A stretch of 9,420 bases of DNA from SIG636 sp045604285 (GTDB lineage: Bacteria > Bacillota > Clostridia > Oscillospirales > CAG-382). Position numbers and translations under genes: made by a program. How positions within the stretch are numbered: the stretch's first letter is position 1; each line of letters begins with the position of its first letter. Shown here in pieces: positions 1 to 5,285 of the stretch. The stretch lies in assembly GCA_045604285.1 (NCBI GenBank), contig JAZUNS010000082.1, positions 1-9,420 of the forward strand, read 5' to 3'. Under the pieces are notes generated by a model. The model made no database searches. It was not told the DNA's origin and saw nothing but the letters and a program-made list of their open reading frames with translations.

Positions 1-486
1 ATAGGAATAAGCCGCAACCATTATCGCACCGACGTAGGGAGTTCCGAGTGCCATTGCAACGACTATCGAGGTGGGGCCGTCGGCCGCGCCGATAATAGCG
101 ATAGAAGCCGCATCTTTATCTGCGAAGAAGAGCGAAGCGGTGCAAAGGGTAAAGAAGATACCGAACTGTGCCGCCGCGCCGAAAAGCATTAGCTTGGGGT
201 TGGAGAGAAGCGGACCGAAGTCGATCATCGCGCCGATACCGATAAAGAGAATAAGCGGGAACAGCTCGTTCTGAATACCCGCGTTATAAAGCGTGGTAAG
301 AGGACCTTCCTCGCCGATCGCGCCCGAAAGAGGCAGGTTTACAAGGATTGCGCCGAAGCCCATCGGAAGAAGAAGAGTAGGCTCCATATCCTTCTTGATT
401 GCAAGGTAAATCAGGATACCGCCGATAAGCCACATGACGGGCATTTCCCATTCAATACTTGCAAAATATTGAAATAAAACACTCAT
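1..486 (-). CDS. oadB: Sodium ion-translocating decarboxylase beta subunit, N-terminal part (runs off the left edge)
   Basis: This is the integral-membrane, Na+-exporting subunit of a biotin-dependent decarboxylase complex. The complex couples decarboxylation of oxaloacetate, methylmalonyl-CoA or glutaconyl-CoA to sodium export; the substrate cannot be told from this subunit, so oadB is a family label and gcdB or mmdB are equally possible. I translated 162 codons from ATG 484-486 to the window edge, roughly 40% of the family's usual length. Visible features are hydrophobic helices at about residues 15-30 and 77-92, the segment LFIGIGAMIDFGPLL (79-93), and GAADGPTSIVVA (133-144), a signature of the family that contributes the Asp of the ion path. 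The ATG is chosen because no in-frame start lies closer to the AGGAGG at 515-520; the long gap is bridged by a hairpin. It has its own promoter at 536-563. The family call is very secure. Confidence 0.93.
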   Translation of the reverse strand, partial: MSVLFQYFASIEWEMPVMWLIGGILIYLAIKKDMEPTLLLPMGFGAILVNLPLSGAIGEEGPLTTLYNAGIQNELFPLILFIGIGAMIDFGPLLSNPKLMLFGAAAQFGIFFTLCTASLFFADKDAASIAIIGAADGPTSIVVAMALGTPYVGAIMVAAYSY

Positions 487-495
487 AACAAATAC

Positions 496-520
496 CGAGC
501 AATAAGTGCTCGCACCTCCT
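496..520 (-). promoter_or_regulatory. Extended Shine-Dalgarno plus spacer hairpin of the decarboxylase beta gene
   Basis: On the minus strand AGGAGGTG (513-520) matches the 16S anti-SD over eight bases, but it lies 28 nt from the ATG at 486, far beyond the usual 5-10. Between them sits a perfect 6-bp inverted repeat, CGAGCA-cttat-TGCTCG (496-512). If this folds, the effective SD-to-start spacing falls to about 11 nt. The inverted repeat and distances are seen directly; that folding restores translation is inference. Confidence 0.6.
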
Positions 521-535
521 AAATCATTCTCTGCC

Positions 536-563
536 ATTATAGCATAAACACGAATTTTGTCAA
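536..563 (-). promoter_or_regulatory. Near-consensus extended -10 promoter of the decarboxylase beta gene
   Basis: Minus strand: TTGACA (558-563), a 16-bp spacer, then TATAAT (536-541) preceded by TGC, which gives the extended -10 TGnTATAAT. Both hexamers are perfect sigma-A consensus. The -35 begins one base beyond the TAG stop (565-567) of the Crp/Fnr-family gene. The likely transcription start is near 529, leaving a leader of about 43 nt with the SD and hairpin. Confidence 0.85.
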
Positions 564-564
564 C

Positions 565-1218
565 CTATTTTTCTTCTTTTTTAATTATAAACGTATTTCC
601 TTTACCGTCTATTAACCCCTCGTTTTTCATACGGGCAAGCTCGCGGCTAAGTGCGCTTCTGTCTGCGTTTAAGTACGTAGCCATTCGCTCTCGGTTGTAG
701 GGCAAAACAATGTGATTACTGCCTTGCTTTTCCGCATATAAACTAAGCAATCTGTAAATTTTTTCCTTAAGCGTGGGCGCTGTAATACAAAACATCCTAT
801 CTTGCAGGTCAAAGTACTGCTTTGCGTATATGCCTACCAGATTGGCCAGCATAAGCTTTGCTTCACGCTCGTATTCGGGATGGGGATTAAACAGCCTTTC
901 TATAGGGATAAAAACAACCTCGCATCCGTTTTCGGTCCGCAGGCAAACGGGGCTTTTTTTGCTGCCGCTTACGGCAAGAAAATCTGCAAAAACTTTACCC
1001 TCTTCGAAGTGAGAGATAAGGCTTTCCTCTCCGTCGGGGTTATAGTGTACGCCGTCAACGCTACCGCTTTTTACTATGCCAAGCTTATCTATGCTTTCAC
1101 CCTGCTGCAAAATTATCTGACCGCAACCGTAACTGCGCTGTACGGCGTTTAATTCGGTTAGCAGCTTTGGCAGTTTTTCAGCCTTTATACCCTCAAACAG
1201 CTTTACCACGGTTGCCAT
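565..1218 (-). CDS. Crp/Fnr-family transcriptional regulator
   Basis: A cytoplasmic dimeric DNA-binding regulator of 217 residues, normal for the family. Residues about 25-110 form the cyclic-nucleotide-binding beta-roll (GESIDKLGIVKSGSV, 40-54), about 115-145 the dimerisation helix, and about 172-212 the Crp-type winged helix, with recognition helix DRSALSREL (186-194). It is not a cAMP-binding Crp: the phosphate-binding motif GE...RSA of E. coli Crp is replaced here by VFADF (76-80) and KKSPV (87-91). It is not an oxygen sensor like Fnr either, since there is no N-terminal cysteine cluster; the cysteines are at 32, 92, 99 and 144. The effector is therefore unknown. The ATG at 1216-1218 follows the mnmM stop with no gap, and its SD AAGGAG lies inside the last codons of mnmM, so translation is probably coupled. 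The decarboxylase gene just downstream is a natural but unproven target. Confidence 0.92.
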   Translation of the reverse strand: MATVVKLFEGIKAEKLPKLLTELNAVQRSYGCGQIILQQGESIDKLGIVKSGSVDGVHYNPDGEESLISHFEEGKVFADFLAVSGSKKSPVCLRTENGCEVVFIPIERLFNPHPEYEREAKLMLANLVGIYAKQYFDLQDRMFCITAPTLKEKIYRLLSLYAEKQGSNHIVLPYNRERMATYLNADRSALSRELARMKNEGLIDGKGNTFIIKKEEK

Positions 1219-1794
1219 TTATAAGGCTCCTTCCTTATATTTTTCATTTATCTCTACGTATATAAAATAAGGTGAGGTAGGGGCGTTCAGCACGTTAAAA
1301 CGGTAGGCAGAAAGATGCTTTTGGTGGTAGGATGCCAACGTTTCGCAAATAAGCTCACCCTCAAGCCTGCCTTCTTCGTGACCCGGATATATGGCAATAA
1401 TAAGGCATCCGCCGGGATTAATCAATGAAATTGCATCCTTAATTGCAGGCAAGGTGGTTTCCCTTAGGGTGGTAAGACTTTTATCTCCCCCCGGTAAAAA
1501 ACCAAGGTTAAATATACCCGCATCCAGCCTGCAATCAATATGCTTCTTTAGCAGATGATGGGATTCTTTTATAAGCACGTAATTATTAAACTCGCTTTCC
1601 TTTGCAAGTAAATCAGCGGTATTTTCCAACGCCGCATCTTGAATATCAAAGGCAAAAACTTTGCCCTCCGCCCCGACACGCTTAGAAAGCCAAAGAGTGT
1701 CGTTTCCGTTGCCCATTGTAAAATCCGCAACGATGCTGCCTGCCTTAACGTGATTAGACAACATCGCCTTTTGAGTATCTCTTAAATTAAGCAT
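1219..1794 (-). CDS. mnmM: MnmM/YtqB-type SAM-dependent tRNA methyltransferase
   Basis: A 191-residue class I methyltransferase of the family long annotated as putative rRNA methylase (YtqB) and now known as MnmM, which methylates nm5s2U to mnm5s2U at wobble position 34 of tRNA. Family signatures are the SAM loop DFTMGNGNDT (24-33), the acidic strand end VFAFDIQ (46-52), FNLGFLPGGDKSLTT (95-109), YPGHEEG (136-142) and PTSPYF (172-177). The start is ATG 1792-1794, preceded by AAGGAG with a 6-nt spacer; this gives the family's usual length of about 190. A longer reading from GTG 1846-1848 would start inside the hairpin at 1817-1846 and has no SD, so I reject it. The TAA (1219-1221) touches the ATG of the regulator gene, which indicates an operon. 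No convincing promoter of its own is seen, so it may rely on transcription through the hairpin from the amidase gene. Confidence 0.9.
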   Translation of the reverse strand: MLNLRDTQKAMLSNHVKAGSIVADFTMGNGNDTLWLSKRVGAEGKVFAFDIQDAALENTADLLAKESEFNNYVLIKESHHLLKKHIDCRLDAGIFNLGFLPGGDKSLTTLRETTLPAIKDAISLINPGGCLIIAIYPGHEEGRLEGELICETLASYHQKHLSAYRFNVLNAPTSPYFIYVEINEKYKEGAL

Positions 1795-1816
1795 ATAATA
1801 CTCCTTGTTGTCAACA

Positions 1817-1846
1817 GAAATGCCGCAGCACGCGCTGCGGCATTTC
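1817..1846 (-). terminator. Strong hairpin between the amidase gene and mnmM, probable (partial) terminator
   Basis: A perfect 13-bp stem, GAAATGCCGCAGC, with a 4-nt loop begins 19 nt past the TAA of the amidase gene. On the minus strand it is followed by TTTC TGTTG, a poor U-tract, so termination may be incomplete and let transcripts continue into mnmM. The 11-bp palindrome TGTTGTCAACA (1806-1816) directly adjoins it. Confidence 0.65.
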
Positions 1847-1864
1847 ACGTTTAATTCGGTTTAA

Positions 1865-4333
1865 TTAGTTGTTAGCTTCAACGGGGAAACTGTCTATGAT
1901 CAAAGCGTCAAACTTAAGGATCTGCGCAGCGTCAAGGGAGTTAACCTTGCCGTCACCGGTAACGTCAGCAGCTACGAGAGCGTCGCCTTCGATGGTGATC
2001 ATCATAGCGTCATGCTTAAGAATCTGTGCAGCGTCAAGAGAGTTGATCTTGCTGTCGCCGTTAACGTCGCCGTAGGTAACGTCAGCAACAACTTCGGAAG
2101 AGGAAGGATCTTCTACGGAAGAAGAATCGTCTGTTCCGGATGCACCGTAAAGCTCGATTTCGGTGTATGCCATAACCCACTTGGTGGACTTAAAGGAAAC
2201 CTTAACGTACTGACCGGAAGCGGGAACAAAGTCGATGCAGTGGGTGTAGAGAGATTCACTGATCTTGTCGGTAGTACCGTCTTCGTTAACCTTGAAGGAG
2301 TGGTAGAGAGAGTCGGTGTACTGAACTACTTCGTATTCGGTACCGTCAGAGGAAATAGCTATGGAAAGGCTTTCACTGTCAAGGTCGCCCCAGCTGGATT
2401 CGATAACGAAGTCACGGATAACGATTCTGCTTATTTCACGGTTCTGACCAAGGTCAAATACGTATTCAGCAGTACCACCGGTACCGGTAACAGCGCTGTA
2501 TTTAGGGTCAAGAGAGTAAGAAGCGTCGGTATCGGTCTGACCGTCGGTCATAAGGGTGCAGTCAACGTCTCTCATGAATATTGCGTTATACCAGGAAATA
2601 TTGGTGCCGGTCATATCCTTCCATTCAAAGGTATACTTTGCACCGAGACCATAGTTGGTAAGACCGGTAAGATCAAAGTTGGTAGCATCTGCATAGGTAG
2701 CTGCGATAACAACGTCAGAGCTGCCTACGGTGACGGAGGTAGAAGCTGAATAAATGTCAGAGATGGTAGCATCGCCGCTCTTAAGAACCCAAGCGGAGAA
2801 TACTTTACCAACGGAAGGTCTTGCGTTTATGGTAACAACTTCGTTTGCAGAGTATCTGCCGGAGCCGGTACCGGATTCAACGATAACGTCATACTTGTCA
2901 CGATAGGATGCTTTAATAACTATGTCAGAGTTAAGAACCGTAACGGTGGTGGTGGAAGCGGTCTTGTCTTCGATAGAAGCTATACCGTTTGTAACTTCCC
3001 AAAGATCGAAAAGCATGGGAGCAACGGGATCAACAGCGGTAACGGTGAAGGTTTCGCCGGAAGCAAGATACTTAGCTTCGGAACCGAAAGCGGTATCGCT
3101 TTCAACTTCTACCTTATAAACTCTGGTAAGAGTGCTGATATCAGCGGTGCCGCCTTCAAAGGTAGCGGTGGTGCCGTTAATAGCGGTTACGTTAACGATT
3201 TCGCCGCCTGCGGTCTTGTAGGTACCGTAGTCGTAATCAGAGGTAACGTAAGTAAGGCTATCAAGATTTACCCAGCCTTCGGTGCCGTTGGAAAGGGTAA
3301 CCTTACCCCAGTTCCAACCAACGATCTTAACGTCAACAACTTCGTTTGCAGCTACGGTGCCAACGGAACCGGTAGCGGTGTTACCTGCACGGTATGCGGT
3401 AACGGCAGAGGTAGCCTTGTAAAGACCGGTGTTGTAAACCTTGTTGCCGGGGTTGTAGTAGGTGTTCTGGCAGGTATCGGTGGAAACGTAGGTGCCGCCG
3501 AAAGCTGCATAGTAGTCATACATTCTGTCAAGGAAAACCTTGTAGTAGGTACCGTCTTGTGCAAACTTAGCATTGGTACCGAAAATGTATCTCATCTGCA
3601 TGGGGCAGTTTTTAGCTGCGGTGTTGTAGTGAGTTACGATCTGGGTGTAGGGGTTGAAGTTCATACGAACGCAGATATAGGAAACAAGAATTGCAAGATA
3701 AGTAGCAGTCTTGTCATAGTGCATTTCGTACCATTCATACATATCGGGCTGATTCCAATGCTCACCGCTGAAATTGTTGTCAGCAGGGAAGCCGTCAACG
3801 CAGGTTTCTATACCAACGCTGGAGCTGTTGCTTGCATCGGGAACCCAACCTGCAGCAACCTTTTCATCATAGGTTGCGTCGGTGGCCCAGTAGTTACCGC
3901 CTGCGTGCCAACCCTTTTCGTTAACGGGAAGCTGCTGATAAATACCGTCGTTACCGCAGGTATAGTGCCAAGAAACGGAAGCGTCGGTGTTGCGGCAGTA
4001 ATTAGAGTTGCCAAGTGCGGTGGAAGAAACGGGATAAGAACCGGTATTGTGGATAACTATGTACTTCTGATAGTTAATGGTACCGGGACGGTTAGCCTTG
4101 CTGGAATCAATGAACAAGGAAGTAACCTTCTGTTCCCAGCGGGTACCTTCAGCCAACATAAATTCATGGTTGTCACTGATAAGGTCATCATCGGGAAGCG
4201 CCAAATAATCGGGAATCAAAATCTCGGGCGCAACGAATTCCGCATCAGAAATAGCGGAAACGGGTGTTGTAATGCACATAGCGGAGATGATCATCGCTAA
4301 GGACATTACTAAGCATACTAAACGCTTTTTCAT
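1865..4333 (-). CDS. Secreted dockerin-bearing N-acetylmuramoyl-L-alanine amidase, multidomain
   Basis: An 822-residue exported zinc amidase predicted to cut the MurNAc-L-alanine bond of peptidoglycan. ATG 4331-4333 is chosen because AAGGAG lies 10 nt upstream and a signal peptide follows at once (MKKR plus hydrophobic core, cleavage near VSA-27); a longer frame start at 4378 would add 15 charged residues and has no SD. Order (residues from this ATG): Amidase_2 about 87-253, with Zn ligands H95 (VIHNT), H235 (THYN) and C243 (KNCP), the T7-lysozyme-like K241 next to the Cys, and family motifs SWHYT (H123) and GWHAGG (H143); SH3-like about 302-363; two InlB-type bacterial repeats about 406-478 and 481-548; discoidin (F5/8C)-like beta-sandwich about 554-731; Asp/Ser-rich linker about 734-749; type I dockerin about 753-813. 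Ile ATA is uncommon and C-ending codons such as AAC and ACC dominate, unlike the right-hand genes, which suggests strong expression. Domain calls rest on motif reading. Confidence 0.93.
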   Translation of the reverse strand: MKKRLVCLVMSLAMIISAMCITTPVSAISDAEFVAPEILIPDYLALPDDDLISDNHEFMLAEGTRWEQKVTSLFIDSSKANRPGTINYQKYIVIHNTGSYPVSSTALGNSNYCRNTDASVSWHYTCGNDGIYQQLPVNEKGWHAGGNYWATDATYDEKVAAGWVPDASNSSSVGIETCVDGFPADNNFSGEHWNQPDMYEWYEMHYDKTATYLAILVSYICVRMNFNPYTQIVTHYNTAAKNCPMQMRYIFGTNAKFAQDGTYYKVFLDRMYDYYAAFGGTYVSTDTCQNTYYNPGNKVYNTGLYKATSAVTAYRAGNTATGSVGTVAANEVVDVKIVGWNWGKVTLSNGTEGWVNLDSLTYVTSDYDYGTYKTAGGEIVNVTAINGTTATFEGGTADISTLTRVYKVEVESDTAFGSEAKYLASGETFTVTAVDPVAPMLFDLWEVTNGIASIEDKTASTTTVTVLNSDIVIKASYRDKYDVIVESGTGSGRYSANEVVTINARPSVGKVFSAWVLKSGDATISDIYSASTSVTVGSSDVVIAATYADATNFDLTGLTNYGLGAKYTFEWKDMTGTNISWYNAIFMRDVDCTLMTDGQTDTDASYSLDPKYSAVTGTGGTAEYVFDLGQNREISRIVIRDFVIESSWGDLDSESLSIAISSDGTEYEVVQYTDSLYHSFKVNEDGTTDKISESLYTHCIDFVPASGQYVKVSFKSTKWVMAYTEIELYGASGTDDSSSVEDPSSSEVVADVTYGDVNGDSKINSLDAAQILKHDAMMITIEGDALVAADVTGDGKVNSLDAAQILKFDALIIDSFPVEANN
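1895..2077 (-). other. Type I dockerin module of the amidase
   Basis: Two duplicated calcium-loop/helix segments: GDVNGDSKINSLDAAQILK and ADVTGDGKVNSLDAAQILK. Calcium ligand positions 1, 3, 5, 9 and 12 read D,N,D,N,D and D,T,D,N,D. Residues at the classical cohesin-contact positions (10/11 and 17/18) are S-L and L-K in both halves, so the module is internally symmetric. In known dockerins such symmetry permits cohesin binding in two orientations; that this one does so is inference. Confidence 0.92.
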
Positions 4334-4394
4334 TTGCCTGTGTCTCCTTTTGTTCAGTTTTGGTGAGCGCAATGCCACCTAATTTTATACAATA

Positions 4395-4423
4395 AGTATA
4401 AAACATCCATATTAAAAAGTCAA
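4395..4423 (-). promoter_or_regulatory. Promoter of the dockerin-amidase gene
   Basis: Minus strand: TTGACT (4418-4423), a 17-bp AT-rich spacer, TATACT (4395-4400). Each hexamer differs from sigma-A consensus by one base. The expected start is near 4388, giving a leader of about 55 nt to the ATG at 4333, with SD AAGGAG about 10 nt before it. Confidence 0.8.
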
Positions 4424-4451
4424 TAGCATTTTATTCATTTTGCTCAGAAAC

Positions 4452-4473
4452 AAATGCCAATCAAAAGGCATTT
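4452..4473. repeat. Palindrome in the divergent promoter region, candidate operator
   Basis: A perfect inverted repeat, AAATGCC-N8-GGCATTT, lies between the two divergent promoters, centred about 60 bp upstream of the likely start of the membrane-protein gene and about 75 bp upstream of that of the amidase gene. It has no U-tract and no gene ends here, so a regulator site is likelier than a terminator. It does not fit the E. coli Crp (TGTGA-N6-TCACA) or Fnr (TTGAT-N4-ATCAA) consensus. Confidence 0.4.
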
Positions 4474-4486
4474 AAACAAAAAAGTA

Positions 4487-4515
4487 TTGACAATCGGGCA
4501 ATTATGGTAGATAAT
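4487..4515 (+). promoter_or_regulatory. Promoter of the small membrane-protein gene
   Basis: TTGACA (4487-4492), a 17-bp spacer, GATAAT (4510-4515): a perfect -35 and a one-mismatch -10. The expected start is near 4522, so the leader is short, about 26 nt, and carries little more than the SD GGGGAGG (4533-4539). Confidence 0.82.
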
Positions 4516-4547
4516 AGTCAGTAGTAAACAGTGGGGAGGCAGTTGCT

Positions 4548-5132
4548 TTGGATGCAGAAAATATAACCTCGGCAGAGGCCGTTGTTAATGAAGAAACAGA
4601 CCGTGTAACAGAGGAGATAAAGACCCCCTCTACTTCAAAAATAGACGTTGCGGTATATATAGCTATAGCATTTTTAACCTTATGTACTTACTTTTTTGAT
4701 TGGTACGGATTTTTTATGCCGGAGGGGGCAAGCAATTCGTTAAGCGCAAGTTTTGGTCCCGGTGGCAGCTACGGCGTTTACGGTGGCAATAATTTGGATA
4801 TCGGCTTGATAAGCCCGCTGTTCGTATGGGCAAACGTAATTATATACGTATGTGAAGCGTTGTTAACGGTCGTTATAGTAGTAGGAGCGGTGCCGTTTTT
4901 TAAGTCTACCGTTATACCAACCGTTGTCAGCTACGTTTATTACGGCTTAAACCTTGTGGCTGTAGTTTTGGGGTTTATCGGCGCAGTTGGCGGAGTTGAT
5001 CCCATATTTAAGATGGAAACCACGGTAAATTTCGGATGGTACGGTGCGTTGATTTTAAGCCTTGCGGGGCTTTTGATAACGGCTGTTCCGGATTTGGCAA
5101 GCCGCATTATAAAATCCTATAAAAAAGATTAG
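4548..5132 (+). CDS. Four-helix membrane protein of unknown function
   Basis: I do not recognise this 194-residue protein. The start is TTG 4548-4550, supported by GGGGAGG 8 nt upstream and by the promoter at 4487-4515. The hydrophilic, acidic N-terminus (1-30, rich in Glu, Thr, Ser) is followed by hydrophobic helices at about 33-55, 88-114, 121-148 and 161-181. Positive charges flank the helices at K31, K119 and the tail RIIKSYKKD, which predicts both ends in the cytoplasm. The first external loop (about 57-87) is Gly/Ser/Asn-rich (GPGGSYGVYGGNN). There are no catalytic motifs, no signal peptidase site and no known transporter signature. It has its own promoter and terminator, so it is a single-gene unit lying between two genes for dockerin proteins. 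Whether it is linked to them functionally is open. Weak codons such as ATA and TTA are used freely, in contrast to the amidase gene. Confidence 0.85.
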   Translation: MDAENITSAEAVVNEETDRVTEEIKTPSTSKIDVAVYIAIAFLTLCTYFFDWYGFFMPEGASNSLSASFGPGGSYGVYGGNNLDIGLISPLFVWANVIIYVCEALLTVVIVVGAVPFFKSTVIPTVVSYVYYGLNLVAVVLGFIGAVGGVDPIFKMETTVNFGWYGALILSLAGLLITAVPDLASRIIKSYKKD

Positions 5133-5138
5133 CAGACT

Positions 5139-5176
5139 AAATCGGGGCAACATGCCTCGATTTTTGTTTGTTTTTA
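5139..5176 (+). terminator. Intrinsic terminator after the membrane-protein gene
   Basis: A 10-bp stem, AAATCGGGGC / GCCTCGATTT (one G-U pair), with a 5-nt loop AACAT at 5139-5163, runs straight into a T-rich tract (TTGTTTGTTTTT) on the plus strand. It starts 7 nt after the TAG. Confidence 0.9.
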
Positions 5177-5223
5177 CTATAAAACGCCCTTGAATTTCGT
5201 AGGAATAGCCAAAGCCTAATTCC

Positions 5224-5252
5224 TTGCAAAATTATAAAATAAAATGTATAAT
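5224..5252 (+). promoter_or_regulatory. Promoter of the MBL-dockerin gene
   Basis: TTGCAA (5224-5229), a 17-bp AT-rich spacer, TATAAT (5247-5252): a perfect -10 and a two-mismatch -35. The start is expected near 5259. The SD AGGGGG (5272-5277) lies 8 nt from ATG 5286 but only 2 nt from ATG 5280, which decides the start of the following gene. Confidence 0.75.
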
Positions 5253-5285
5253 ATTATATATATGTAGATGTAGGGGGAAATGCTT

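Noticed and set aside
71..274. 67-codon plus-strand frame at the left end
   Set aside because: It lies antisense to the decarboxylase beta subunit gene, whose family signature is unmistakable.
773..1152. Plus-strand frames opposite the Crp/Fnr-family gene
   Set aside because: They are antisense to a complete, well-conserved regulator and show no own signals.
1786..1814. TTGACA (minus strand, 1809-1814) as a promoter for mnmM
   Set aside because: A -10 at correct spacing would fall at about 1786-1791, inside the coding region and downstream of the well-supported ATG.
1795..1848. GTG start at 1846-1848 for mnmM
   Set aside because: It lies inside the terminator-like hairpin, lacks an SD and adds 18 residues foreign to the family; the ATG at 1792-1794 has AAGGAG at ideal spacing.
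2012..4300. Long open frames on the plus strand (up to about 247 codons) opposite the amidase gene
   Set aside because: They have no SD, no recognisable domain and a composition typical of antisense frames to a codon-biased gene; the minus-strand frame has a signal peptide and clear domains.
5201..5224. AGGAAT...ATTCCT inverted repeat before the MBL gene promoter
   Set aside because: Only six pairs with a 12-nt loop in AT-rich DNA; this could be chance and has no other support.
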